Positions 15,601 through 23,336 of a stretch of 32,081 nt of DNA are shown here, in pieces. The notes under the pieces are model-generated. The model was not told the origin of the DNA and searched no databases. It worked only from the letters and a program-made list of their open reading frames with translations. The first letter of the stretch is position 1; each line of letters opens with the position of its first letter. The position numbers and the translations under genes were made by a program. Origin of the DNA: Candidatus Pacearchaeota archaeon (GTDB lineage Archaea; Nanobdellota; Nanobdellia; Pacearchaeales; GW2011-AR1); assembly GCA_018303925.1 (NCBI GenBank), contig JAGVXF010000007.1:24694-56774 (forward strand), written 5' to 3'.

Positions 15601-16644
15601 ATGTTAATTAAAAAAGAAATCCTCGAATTGAGGGAGCATCTTGAAAAGTCCCAAAACCCTTTGTATTACTTTGACAATGACCAGGATGGTCTTTGCAGTT
15701 ATCTTCTTCTAAAAAGGTTTTACAAAAAAGGCAACGGCATTCCTGTGAAAACATCCCCCCTAGGAAAAGAGTATTTCAGGAGAGTTGAAGAGTTTAATCC
15801 AGATTATATCTTCATTTTAGACCAGCCAACAGTGTCAAAAGAATTTTTCGACTTAATTTTTGAAAAAAACCTCCCGGTTGTTTGGATTGACCATCATGAA
15901 ACAGAAAAAGAAAAAATTCCTGAAAATATTTATTATTATAATTCTTTTATGGGGCATTCAACTCCGGAGCCTGTGACAAAAATATGCTATGAAGTTACAA
16001 AAAGAAAAGAGGATATATGGCTGTTGGTTGCAGGATGCCTTGCAGACAGATTTTTCCCAGAAGAGTATACAGAATTCTCAAAAGATTATCCGGATTTGTC
16101 AATTCAGTCAAAAGACCCTTTCAAAATTTTTTACTCTTCAGGAATAGGGGAAGTTTCAAGGATGATGGGCACAGGATTAAAAGACAGGACGGGGTTGGTT
16201 ATGAAGATGATAAAATTTCTTTTACAGGCAAAAACTCCGTATGAGGTTCTTGAAGAAAAATCTGAAAACCTAAGCATGCATAAAAGGTTCGGAGTTGTGG
16301 ATTTAAAACTAAAAGGTTTAATTAAGAATGCAAAAAAAGAAAATTCAAAGGGAAACGTTTTATTTTTTAGATATTCAGGAGAAATAAGCATGAGCGCGGA
16401 TATTGCTAACAGATTAAGCTACGACTTTCCTAAAAAAGTTATTGCGGTTGTTTACCTTAAGGGCTCAAGGGTTAATATTTCTGTACGGGGAAAAAATGCC
16501 AAGAAAGTGGTTGAAGAGGCTGTTAAAGGAATTAATCTTGCAACTTTCGGAGGACACAATAATGCACTTGGTGTACAGATGGACGAATCTTCTCTTGAAG
16601 AATTTGAAAAAAATTTGATTTCTATTGTGAATAAAAAAGATTAA
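15601..16644 (+). CDS. DHH-DHHA1 family phosphoesterase (RecJ/NrnA-like)
   Basis: This is a Mn-dependent phosphoesterase. Motif I is FDNDQDG (Asp25, Asp27, Asp29), motif II FILDQP (Asp74) and motif III VVWIDHHE (Asp97, His98, His99). The C-terminal DHHA1 domain has the substrate-binding GGH motif at 317-319 (TFGGHNNALG). Proteins of this layout include archaeal RecJ-like exonucleases, nanoRNases and c-di-AMP/pApA phosphodiesterases. No transmembrane or CBS domains are present. It lies two genes after disA, so a role in breaking down c-di-AMP or pApA is plausible, but DNA/RNA trimming is equally compatible. Length (347) suits a stand-alone enzyme. Confidence 0.9.
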   Translation: MLIKKEILELREHLEKSQNPLYYFDNDQDGLCSYLLLKRFYKKGNGIPVKTSPLGKEYFRRVEEFNPDYIFILDQPTVSKEFFDLIFEKNLPVVWIDHHETEKEKIPENIYYYNSFMGHSTPEPVTKICYEVTKRKEDIWLLVAGCLADRFFPEEYTEFSKDYPDLSIQSKDPFKIFYSSGIGEVSRMMGTGLKDRTGLVMKMIKFLLQAKTPYEVLEEKSENLSMHKRFGVVDLKLKGLIKNAKKENSKGNVLFFRYSGEISMSADIANRLSYDFPKKVIAVVYLKGSRVNISVRGKNAKKVVEEAVKGINLATFGGHNNALGVQMDESSLEEFEKNLISIVNKKD

Positions 16645-16736
16645 AAAGGGTAGACTTTTTATTTTTTTATAAGCAGAGGGCTTAGGATTTATCTTTGTTG
16701 AAATTTTAAGTTAGTTATTACTCTGCCAAATTAACC

Positions 16737-16767
16737 TGATTTAATTCGCTGGTTCTGAATTAAATCA
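16737..16767. other. Perfect 10-bp inverted repeat
   Basis: TGATTTAATT (16737-16746) and AATTAAATCA (16758-16767) are exact reverse complements separated by 11 nt. It lies about 90 nt after the DHH gene, with no T-run immediately following, so it is not a textbook terminator. It could be an operator or an mRNA hairpin before the small reading frame at 16769. Confidence 0.45.
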
Positions 16768-16768
16768 A

Positions 16769-16930
16769 GTGAAAGATTTCTTGAAAACTCCAGGTCGGCT
16801 GGATGAAAACTTGAAGATGAATAAAATGGCTGAAAAAAAGGAAGTTGAAAAAGAATTGAGTTTTTTATATGAAAGAACGCTTATTATGGAGGATGAACTT
16901 AATTTATTTATTCAAATGGAAGGAGATTAG
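16769..16930 (+). CDS. Possible small charged protein
   Basis: A reading frame of 53 codons from GTG (16769), or 37 from ATG (16817), encodes a charged, helical peptide (KMAEKKEVEKELSFLYERTL, then MEDELNLFIQMEGD) with sensible codon content. It ends 3 nt before the convergent proS stop. No promoter or ribosome-binding site stands out. It might be a real small gene or the 3' end of a lost one. The family is not recognised. Confidence 0.35.
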   Translation: MKDFLKTPGRLDENLKMNKMAEKKEVEKELSFLYERTLIMEDELNLFIQMEGD

Positions 16931-16933
16931 TTA

Positions 16934-18391
16934 TTAATAACTTCTTCCAAGGTAAACTACTTTTTTAGCCGGCCTGTTGCAGAACGGGCAATTTCCTGAA
17001 GGTTTTTCATGCGTGTTTGCCATTGTTCCCCTCACTTCAGCTCCGAGTTTTTTTTCAACAATCTGCGCACAATTTAATCCTTCTTTATCTATTGAGCAAA
17101 AATTGATCCTTGCAACTTTTCCGCTGTCAAGAATTTTTTTTATTTCTTTTTCTGTTTTTCCCGAATCTATCCTCTCCTGAAATATTTTATTGGCTTTGTC
17201 AAGAAGCCTTTTGTCAAATTCATTTCCTAATTCCGAAATACTTTTCAATTCCTCTTCTTTTATTTTTATTTTTTCTTTTGTGTCTCTTATAAAAAGAGTT
17301 AATTCCTTTTTTTCAAGTTCTTTTTCGCCAAATTCTATTCTGAAAGGGACGCCCTTGAGTTCCCATAAGTGATATTTTTCACCAGGCCTTTTTTCGGAGT
17401 CTTTATCAAGTTCTGTTTTAATTCCCAGCTTTTTTAATTTAGAAAAAATTTCATCAGCTTTTAGGAGTATTTTCTCTTTGTTTTTTGTTGTGAAAATAGG
17501 AATAATCACAACCTGAACCGGAGTGATTGAATATGGGAAAACCAGTCCAGAATCATCTCCGTGGGTGGCAATTACCGAAACCAAAATTCTTGAAATTGCA
17601 GGACCATATGCGGTTGTCCATAAAAATTCTTTTTTTCCGTTTTCGTTTTCGAATTTTGCATTGAATGCTCTGGAAAATTTTTGGCCCATCAGATGTGTGG
17701 AAGGCTGCTGGATTAATTTTCCATCCGGCATAAAGCAATCCGAACCTATGGTGTATTCTGCTCCTGCAAATCTGTCCCACTCGGGCCTTCTCATAGGCAG
17801 AAATGGGATTCCAAATGTTTGGTGCATTATTTTTTCTGTTACTTCTATATCCTCCTGCACCTGTTTTTCTGCGTCCTCTTTTGATTTAAATGCATCATGG
17901 CATTCTATCCATATAAATTCTCTTGCTCTTATAAGAGGACGTGTTGCTTTTGTGTCCAGCCTGAAAACATTGGCGCGCTGATAAAGTTTCATTGGAAGAT
18001 CTCTCCAACTTCTTATCCAGAGTTTGAACATTGGGGTGTAAACTGTTTCTGATGTGGGCCTTAATGCAAGTTCCTGGCCTTCACCTATATCTTTTAACCA
18101 AAACACCTGGGGAGTAAATCCTTCAATGTGCTCACTTTCTTTAGTCAGATTTTCTTTAGGGATCACTGTTGGCATAAAAGTGGGTTTGTGGCCGTTTTTT
18201 TGAAGCTCTTTTTCAAGATGTTCAAACATGTTCTCCATTGTCATTGCCCCCCATGGCCTCATAATTACAAACCCTTTTATTCCGAGTCTTGTGTCAAGAA
18301 TTTCAGATTTTTCAGTCACTTGAGTAAACCATTCCGAGAAGTTTTCATTTTTCTTCACAGTGAGCCCCTCTTCAGATTTTTTTTTATTCAT
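16934..18391 (-). CDS. proS: Prolyl-tRNA synthetase, archaeal/eukaryotic type
   Basis: This class II synthetase charges tRNA(Pro). Motif 1 lies around GFVIMRPWGAMTMENMF, motif 2 around LYQRANVFRLDTKATRPLIRAREF, and motif 3 in AYGPAISRILVSVIATHGDD. The anticodon-binding domain follows (VQVVIIPIF, PGEKYHLWELKGVPFRIEFG). The archaeal/eukaryotic-type C-terminal zinc-like domain has CSID, NCPFCNRPA and ends in the characteristic Tyr (VVYLGRSY). It has no INS editing insertion, as expected for this type. Length (485) is normal. It is on the minus strand, with a small helical protein gene upstream. Here it is the one synthetase that looks natively archaeal. Confidence 0.96.
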   Translation of the reverse strand: MNKKKSEEGLTVKKNENFSEWFTQVTEKSEILDTRLGIKGFVIMRPWGAMTMENMFEHLEKELQKNGHKPTFMPTVIPKENLTKESEHIEGFTPQVFWLKDIGEGQELALRPTSETVYTPMFKLWIRSWRDLPMKLYQRANVFRLDTKATRPLIRAREFIWIECHDAFKSKEDAEKQVQEDIEVTEKIMHQTFGIPFLPMRRPEWDRFAGAEYTIGSDCFMPDGKLIQQPSTHLMGQKFSRAFNAKFENENGKKEFLWTTAYGPAISRILVSVIATHGDDSGLVFPYSITPVQVVIIPIFTTKNKEKILLKADEIFSKLKKLGIKTELDKDSEKRPGEKYHLWELKGVPFRIEFGEKELEKKELTLFIRDTKEKIKIKEEELKSISELGNEFDKRLLDKANKIFQERIDSGKTEKEIKKILDSGKVARINFCSIDKEGLNCAQIVEKKLGAEVRGTMANTHEKPSGNCPFCNRPAKKVVYLGRSY

Positions 18392-18447
18392 TAAAGTATT
18401 AGAAAATTTAAGTTTAAATGGGTTTTTATTTTAACCTATTTGATCAA

Positions 18448-18729
18448 TTACTTTGTTATACATTTCAATTGCTTCTTCTGCTTTTTTAGTGTTTTTTCCA
18501 AGTCTTTTTTTGTAAGGATTCCTTCCGCAATGACTGGGGCAACATTCCCAATAATTTTTATATATTCTTTTAGTGTTTCTTTTATGGATTCTTTTGCGGT
18601 TTCATATTCTTCGTTTTTTATATGATGGTGTATTTTAAGGAAATAATCTGCATTTATGATTGAATATTTTATAAGAAAATTATAAACAGTTTCGGTGAAA
18701 TCTAGGTCCTTTAATTTTAAATTTTCCAT
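18448..18729 (-). CDS. Uncharacterised small helical protein; 3' end probably frameshifted
   Basis: This 93-residue all-helical protein is not recognised. It begins MENLKLKDLDFTETVYNFL, with HHH in KIHHHIKNEEYETAKESI. The end of the open frame (KKQKKQLKCITK) reads poorly. In the next frame the same DNA reads KKAEEAIEMYNKVIDQIG and stops at 18431-18433, a much more natural amphipathic helix. Adding one A (minus strand) to the six-base run at 18482-18487 restores this, giving a protein of about 98 residues. Either the assembly lacks one base or the gene carries a recent C-terminal frameshift. It is followed by proS on the same strand and preceded, with a 9-bp gap, by the protease gene. Confidence 0.65.
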   Translation of the reverse strand: MENLKLKDLDFTETVYNFLIKYSIINADYFLKIHHHIKNEEYETAKESIKETLKEYIKIIGNVAPVIAEGILTKKDLEKTLKKQKKQLKCITK

Positions 18730-18738
18730 TTTTTATTT

Positions 18739-19623
18739 TTAATAATCAATCAAGGTCTCATTCAGAACTGCTTTACTTATTGTGTTAATTCCGAGCTTTA
18801 TTTTGTCTGCCTCAAGGGCAAATCCTATCCCCTCAGCCTCTGCAATCTTGAAATTGTTCATTCCTATAACTTCCCCATTTTTATTTAACAGAGGCCCTCC
18901 TGAATTTCCCGGGTTAAGCTCCGCATTTGTTTGTATATATGAACCAATTGTGCCAAATCCTGTTCTGTTGACTGCCGAAACTATTCCATCTGTAGCTGAA
19001 AAACTAAGTCCTTCGGGGGTTCCTATTGCAAGAACTTTTTCCCCGATTCCGACATTTTGTGAACTCCCAAGTGTGAGATGCCTATAATCTGAATTTGTTT
19101 TTATGAGCGCCAAATCAAGGTCTTTTATATATCCTATAAGAGTTCCCGAATGAACTTTATTGTCATTAGTTATAATCTGGATTACATTTGATATATCTCC
19201 GTTTTTATCTTCCAGAACGTGCTTATTTGTTGCTAGGTAGCCGTCGGCTATGAAAAAACCGGATCCTTGCTCAGAAAAAGTTCTAATTATCACTATTGAA
19301 CCTATGACCTTTTTTATCACTTCGGAAAAATCCTCCCCTGACTGAATTTTTAATTTGCTTATCAGTTCGTTTGTCGAAGAGAGATTATCATTCAGGGAGG
19401 TAATTTTCTGATTAAAAGAACTTTTTGTTTCAATCACTTCTGATGTAAGTTCGTTTATTTTTTCATCAGTTGAGCTTTGCAGTTCTGAAATTTTCTGTTT
19501 TAGGGCGTCATTCTCAAGGGTTTGCTTCACAATCACGCCGTTAAGTATAATTGCAATTGCAATGACTGAAATTACCATAATCGTTGAAAAGCTTCCAAGG
19601 ATAATCTTGTGATGCGTTTTCAT
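18739..19623 (-). CDS. Membrane-anchored HtrA/DegP-like serine protease without PDZ domain
   Basis: One N-terminal membrane segment (about residues 8-30, ILGSFSTIMVISVIAIAIIL) is followed by an extracytoplasmic coiled coil (about 35-95, with heptads such as LKQKISELQSSTDEKINEL). A trypsin-like domain runs from about 105 to the end. The triad is His135 (ATNKHVL), Asp170 (KDLDLALIK) and Ser241 (NPGNSGGPLL). The GTPEGLSFSATDGIVSAV loop is typical of the S1C family. It ends soon after the protease domain, so the usual PDZ domains are missing. The coiled coil may serve for oligomerisation instead. It is probably a surface quality-control protease; substrates are unknown. The 60-bp repeat lies just upstream of its start. 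Confidence 0.9.
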   Translation of the reverse strand: MKTHHKIILGSFSTIMVISVIAIAIILNGVIVKQTLENDALKQKISELQSSTDEKINELTSEVIETKSSFNQKITSLNDNLSSTNELISKLKIQSGEDFSEVIKKVIGSIVIIRTFSEQGSGFFIADGYLATNKHVLEDKNGDISNVIQIITNDNKVHSGTLIGYIKDLDLALIKTNSDYRHLTLGSSQNVGIGEKVLAIGTPEGLSFSATDGIVSAVNRTGFGTIGSYIQTNAELNPGNSGGPLLNKNGEVIGMNNFKIAEAEGIGFALEADKIKLGINTISKAVLNETLIDY

Positions 19624-19680
19624 TAAGAGGGGAAAATCTCAAATTATTTAAATCTAATCTTGTATCTATTTTAACAAACA

Positions 19681-19825
19681 AAGCAAACAAAGGGCCTATA
19701 GTTTAGATGAAAACAGCACCCAAAAACTACAGGTCAGACAAATCAAACAAAGGGCCTATAGTTTAGATGAAAACAGCACCCAAAAACTACAGGTCAGACA
19801 AAGCAAACAAAGGGCCTATAGTTTA
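19681..19825 (+). repeat. 60-bp tandem repeat running into the 5' end of tRNA-Arg
   Basis: Copies at 19681-19740 and 19741-19800 differ at only one base (AAGC versus AATC). A third, partial copy (19801-19825) merges into the tRNA-Arg gene, so each unit carries the first 14 tRNA bases, GGGCCTATAGTTTA, fused to unrelated sequence. Within each unit, GGCCTATAGTTT (19693-19704) can pair with AAACTACAGGTC (19724-19735) with one mismatch and one G-U pair, making a long hairpin. There are no variable spacers, so it is not CRISPR. It may be a replication-slippage product. Confidence 0.85.
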
Positions 19826-19883
19826 ATGGATAGAATTTCGGGTTTCGGCCCCGAAGATCTAGGTTCGATTCCTAGTAGGCTCA
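19812..19883 (+). tRNA. tRNA-Arg(UCG)
   Basis: The acceptor stem is GGGCCTA/TAGGCTC (one G-U) with discriminator A. The D-arm is GTTT/GAAT, the anticodon stem TCGGG/CCCGA with loop TTTCGGC giving anticodon TCG, and the T-stem CTAGG/CCTAG with loop TTCGATT. It is 72 nt long, with no intron and no encoded CCA. Two upstream 60-bp repeats contain copies of its first 14 bases. Confidence 0.95.
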
Positions 19884-19940
19884 TTTAAAATGAGACTCCC
19901 ATACCAACATCTTTTTAACTTTTGATTAATTCTTTTTAGA

Positions 19941-21218
19941 ATGGAAATTGAAGAGAACTACGGAAATTACATTGAAGTTGAAATGGGAAAGGAAATTTAT
20001 GAGGGGATAATACTTCCAAGCCCTGAGGCAGGAACTTTTCTTTTAAAGCTTGACAATGGCTATAACATAGGGTTCAATAAAAAGGATGTTTTGAAAATGA
20101 AACTCATTAAAAAGATTGAAGAGAAAAAAAAGGAGTTTGAAGTGAAAATTTCAAAGGATAAACCAAATGTGGCACTTGTTATTCTGGGGGGAACAATTGC
20201 TGCGAGGCTCAATCCCGGAAAAGGTGGAGTTGATTTTGTTGAGAATCCAAAGGATCTTTTTAGATTTTATCCTGAACTTTTTGAAATTGCCAATGTGAAA
20301 AAAGTTGAAGTTCCTTTCATGAAAGGTTCTGAAAATATGGATTACAAAGACTGGAAAAAAACCGCTAAAGTAATTTGTGAGCTTGTTAATGAAAAAGAAA
20401 TCTCCGGAGTAATAGTTCTTCAGGGAACAGATACGCTTCATTATACCTCTTCGGCCTTAAGTTTTTTTTTGAATAATTTAGGGAAACCGGTTGTTTTGAC
20501 ATACTCCCAGAGGAGTATTGACAGAGGAAGTTCTGATGCAACCTTAAATTTAATCTGCTCAGCGCGTGCTGCAATCTCAAACTTTTCGGGTGTTCTTGTC
20601 GTCGGGCATGCAAATACGAATGATGAATTTTGTTTGGGAATTTCAGGTACAAAAGTCAGAAAAATGCACTCTTCAAGAAGGGATGCTTTTAAACCTGTAA
20701 ATGCCGAGCCTTTCATGAAAATTTATTCTGACAGGATTGAGAGAATTTCAGAACATTCTTTAAGAAATGAAAAAAAGAAATGTGCACTTGATAATAAGTT
20801 TGAGGAAAAAATTGCTCTTCTTAAATTTTATCCGGGGCAGAATCCGGCAATACTTGATTATTACTCTAAAGAGGGTTATAAGGGGATTGTTATTGAAATG
20901 CTTGGCCTTGGTCACGTTGCAACAAGCGGAGGAAGGTTGAGCTGGATAAAAAAATTAAAGGAAGTTCAACAGAAAGGAATTTTTATTTGTGCCGCGTCTC
21001 AGACAATTTATGGAAGGCTTAACCCCTTGGTTTATGTTACAGGGAGAGAACTTCTTGAAACCGGAGTGATTTACCTTGAAGATATGCTTGCTGAGGTGGC
21101 TTACGTAAAACTTGGATGGGTTCTTGGTCACAAAGAATGGGCTAAGTCACGCGAAACTGTTAAAGAAAAAATGCTTGAAAACATTGCTGGAGAAATTAAT
21201 AAAAGATTGGTTGAATGA
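19941..21218 (+). CDS. gatD: Glutamyl-tRNA(Gln) amidotransferase subunit D
   Basis: This is the asparaginase-like subunit that releases ammonia from Asn/Gln for GatE, which converts Glu-tRNA(Gln) to Gln-tRNA(Gln). GatDE is an archaeal hallmark. The N-terminal about 70 residues form the small beta domain (EIYEGIILPSPEAGTFLLKL). The asparaginase domain has the first catalytic Thr in LGGTIAARL (Thr85) and the second Thr-Asp in VLQGTDTLHYTSSAL (Thr163, Asp164). It also has SQRSIDRGSSDATLNL, and MLGLGHVATSGGR near residue 330. Length (425) is typical. It is followed by an unknown gene and then gatE, so gatD and gatE are close but not adjacent. Confidence 0.96.
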   Translation: MEIEENYGNYIEVEMGKEIYEGIILPSPEAGTFLLKLDNGYNIGFNKKDVLKMKLIKKIEEKKKEFEVKISKDKPNVALVILGGTIAARLNPGKGGVDFVENPKDLFRFYPELFEIANVKKVEVPFMKGSENMDYKDWKKTAKVICELVNEKEISGVIVLQGTDTLHYTSSALSFFLNNLGKPVVLTYSQRSIDRGSSDATLNLICSARAAISNFSGVLVVGHANTNDEFCLGISGTKVRKMHSSRRDAFKPVNAEPFMKIYSDRIERISEHSLRNEKKKCALDNKFEEKIALLKFYPGQNPAILDYYSKEGYKGIVIEMLGLGHVATSGGRLSWIKKLKEVQQKGIFICAASQTIYGRLNPLVYVTGRELLETGVIYLEDMLAEVAYVKLGWVLGHKEWAKSRETVKEKMLENIAGEINKRLVE

Positions 21219-21256
21219 ATGGATAAATATTAATATTACTCTTTCTTGGATAGATT

Positions 21257-21727
21257 GTGAATAAGCCAAAGTTCCCCAAAACAAGTTTGGAAGACTATTT
21301 CAAATACAGGGAAGCTCTTTTTATTAATTTATCTTCAATGATGAAAAGAGGCGAAAAAGCACGGGACATAAGAAAAGTCCTTGATAGAGTTTATGAGCTC
21401 TATAAAGCGTATTTTTTTCTAGAGGATTTTTACTCTTTTGGGAGGTTAGATGAATTGAATGATTTTTTGTTAGGCTCCAGTTTTTTTGAAAAACAATTTA
21501 TTGATGAAGCAATTTTTCATGAGAAAGAGCATATTAAAATGGCTGAAGATTTGGGTTATAATATAAAGGGGTATTCGGCTATACTTTTATTTAATTATAA
21601 AAAGAATGAGCCGTCTTTTGCTCTGCAAGTTCATATTGATTTAGATGAAAAACTCTCTTATGAGAATTTTAAGAAAATGTGTATGGCCCCAAAAAATCCA
21701 AGTTTAATTGATTTGGCATTTAAATAA
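21257..21727 (+). CDS. Uncharacterised protein between gatD and gatE
   Basis: This 156-residue protein starting with GTG is not recognised. It is mainly helical, with KARDIRKVLDRVYELYKAYFFLEDFY near residues 35-60. An HEKEH sequence (88-92), formally matching HExxH, occurs in AIFHEKEHIKMAEDLGY. That is suggestive of a metal site, but no further zinc ligand pattern is evident and the match may be chance. The C-terminal part has beta-strand character (FALQVHIDLDEKL). It lies 38 nt after gatD and is probably in the same transcript. The function is unknown. Confidence 0.7.
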   Translation: MNKPKFPKTSLEDYFKYREALFINLSSMMKRGEKARDIRKVLDRVYELYKAYFFLEDFYSFGRLDELNDFLLGSSFFEKQFIDEAIFHEKEHIKMAEDLGYNIKGYSAILLFNYKKNEPSFALQVHIDLDEKLSYENFKKMCMAPKNPSLIDLAFK

Positions 21728-21838
21728 AATTATTTTATTTTTCTTTTATTTTAATAATCCTTAGGGAAAATTCATTATAAAGTTTTTGTTATTTTCTAAA
21801 CCGCCAAATTAATAAACTTCTTGTTTTTTCAATAGTCT

Positions 21839-23281
21839 ATGGGAATTGATTACAAAAAATTAGGTTTCAAGGCGGGTTTGGAAATTCACCAGCAGCTTGA
21901 TACTCACAAACTTTTTTGTGGATGCCCTTCAATTTTAAGAACTGATGAGCCGGCATATTTTGTCAAAAGGAAAATTCATGCTGTTGCCGGTGAATCCGGG
22001 GAAGTTGATGATGCTGCAAAGTTTCACGGGGAAAGAGATAAGGAATACTCTTATCAGGTTTATGACACAACTTGTCTTGTTGAACTTGATGAAGAGCCTC
22101 CTCATGAATTGAATAAAGAGGCTCTTAGAATTGCCTTGGAGATTTGTGTCTTTTTAAACTGCAAAATATTTTCTCTGTCTCAGATTATGAGAAAGACTGT
22201 TGTTGACGGGTCAAACACTTCCGGGTTTCAAAGGACCGTTTTAATTGCGCGTGACGGATACATTGAGACTTCAGAAGGAAAAGTGGGAATTGATTCGGTT
22301 TACCTTGAAGAAGATTCAGCAAGACCAGTTGAAAGAAATGAAAAAAGTGTTGTTTACAGGCTTGACCGGCTTGGGATTCCTCTTGTTGAAATTTCCACCA
22401 ATCCCGATTTAAAGTCAGCGTCGCAGGTTAAAGAAGCTGCTTTGAAAATTGGGGAGATTCTTAGAAGTGCAAAAGTTAGAAGGGGAATAGGGACGATAAG
22501 ACAGGACATGAATATTTCAATTAAGGGAAGCAGCCGGGTTGAAATAAAAGGTTTTCAGGATCCAAAGATTATGGAAAAGTGCGTTGAAACCGAGGTTTTT
22601 CGCCAAAAAAGTTTTTTAGATAAAGGTGAAAAGAATCCCAAGGAGGTCAGAAATTGCATGCCTGACGGAACAACTGAATTTTTAAGGCCAATTCCAGGGC
22701 CCGCGAGAATGTATCCCGAGACTGATTTGCCACTCCTTCACATCTCAAAGGACATTGTAAATGATGCAAAGAAAAATCTTCCAAAACTAAAAGGTGAAAT
22801 TGAGGAAGAATTAAAAAAACATGGGCTTGATGAAGAAAACATAAAGTTGATTTTGAAAGGCAATAAACTTGATGAATACCGGGAATTTTATGAAATTAGC
22901 GGAAATCCAAAATTGATTTCAAAACTTCTTATTTTGTTTCCAAAAGAGATTGCAAAAAAATCAGGGAAAAGTTTAGATGAAATCAGGGGTATTCTGACAA
23001 GAGATGTTTTGGTTTTTGTTCTTGAGGCAGTTTACAAGGAAAAAATTCAGGAAAAAGATGTGAAGCATGTTTTGGAAAAAATTGTTTCAGGAAGCCCATT
23101 GATTGATGCAATAAAACTTGACAAAAAAGATTTGGTTGGTGTTGAAGAAGAAATAATGAAAATAGTTAAAGGAAAACCTGGACTTTCTCCTAACGCATAT
23201 ATGGGCCTTGTTATGAAAGAATTTAGAGGTCAGATTAACGGTGAAGAAGCAATAGAAATAATAAAGAAGTTTTTGAAGTAA
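21839..23281 (+). CDS. gatE: Glutamyl-tRNA(Gln) amidotransferase subunit E, lacking the AspRS-like insertion
   Basis: GatE phosphorylates and amidates Glu on tRNA(Gln) using ammonia from GatD. The GatB/GatE core is clear: KAGLEIHQQLDTHKLFCGC, ELDEEPPHELN, DGSNTSGFQRT, YRLDRLGIPLVEI and GIGTIRQDMNISI. RPIPGPARMYPETD is also present, followed by the C-terminal helical and YqeY-like region. Typical archaeal GatE is about 620 residues; this one is 480. The missing part is the AspRS-like (GAD) insertion: the sequence goes from VETEVFRQKSFLDKGE almost directly to PKEVRNCMPDGTTEF. It has its own TATA-like box (AATTAATAAAC, about 21806). The mechanism should be unaffected, since the insertion contacts the tRNA elbow and D-arm rather than the active site. 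Confidence 0.93.
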   Translation: MGIDYKKLGFKAGLEIHQQLDTHKLFCGCPSILRTDEPAYFVKRKIHAVAGESGEVDDAAKFHGERDKEYSYQVYDTTCLVELDEEPPHELNKEALRIALEICVFLNCKIFSLSQIMRKTVVDGSNTSGFQRTVLIARDGYIETSEGKVGIDSVYLEEDSARPVERNEKSVVYRLDRLGIPLVEISTNPDLKSASQVKEAALKIGEILRSAKVRRGIGTIRQDMNISIKGSSRVEIKGFQDPKIMEKCVETEVFRQKSFLDKGEKNPKEVRNCMPDGTTEFLRPIPGPARMYPETDLPLLHISKDIVNDAKKNLPKLKGEIEEELKKHGLDEENIKLILKGNKLDEYREFYEISGNPKLISKLLILFPKEIAKKSGKSLDEIRGILTRDVLVFVLEAVYKEKIQEKDVKHVLEKIVSGSPLIDAIKLDKKDLVGVEEEIMKIVKGKPGLSPNAYMGLVMKEFRGQINGEEAIEIIKKFLK

Positions 23282-23336
23282 TTTTTTAATGGTGACAAAT
23301 AGAAAGTTTTATAAAGTTTAAAATTTTAAAGTCGGC

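Noticed and set aside
19681-19800. C/D-box guide RNAs in the 60-bp units
   Set aside because: GATGA is present but a full RUGAUGA C box and a correctly placed CUGA D box are not found on either strand.
19681-19825. CRISPR-like array
   Set aside because: The 60-bp units are directly adjacent copies with no variable spacers, and no cas genes are nearby.
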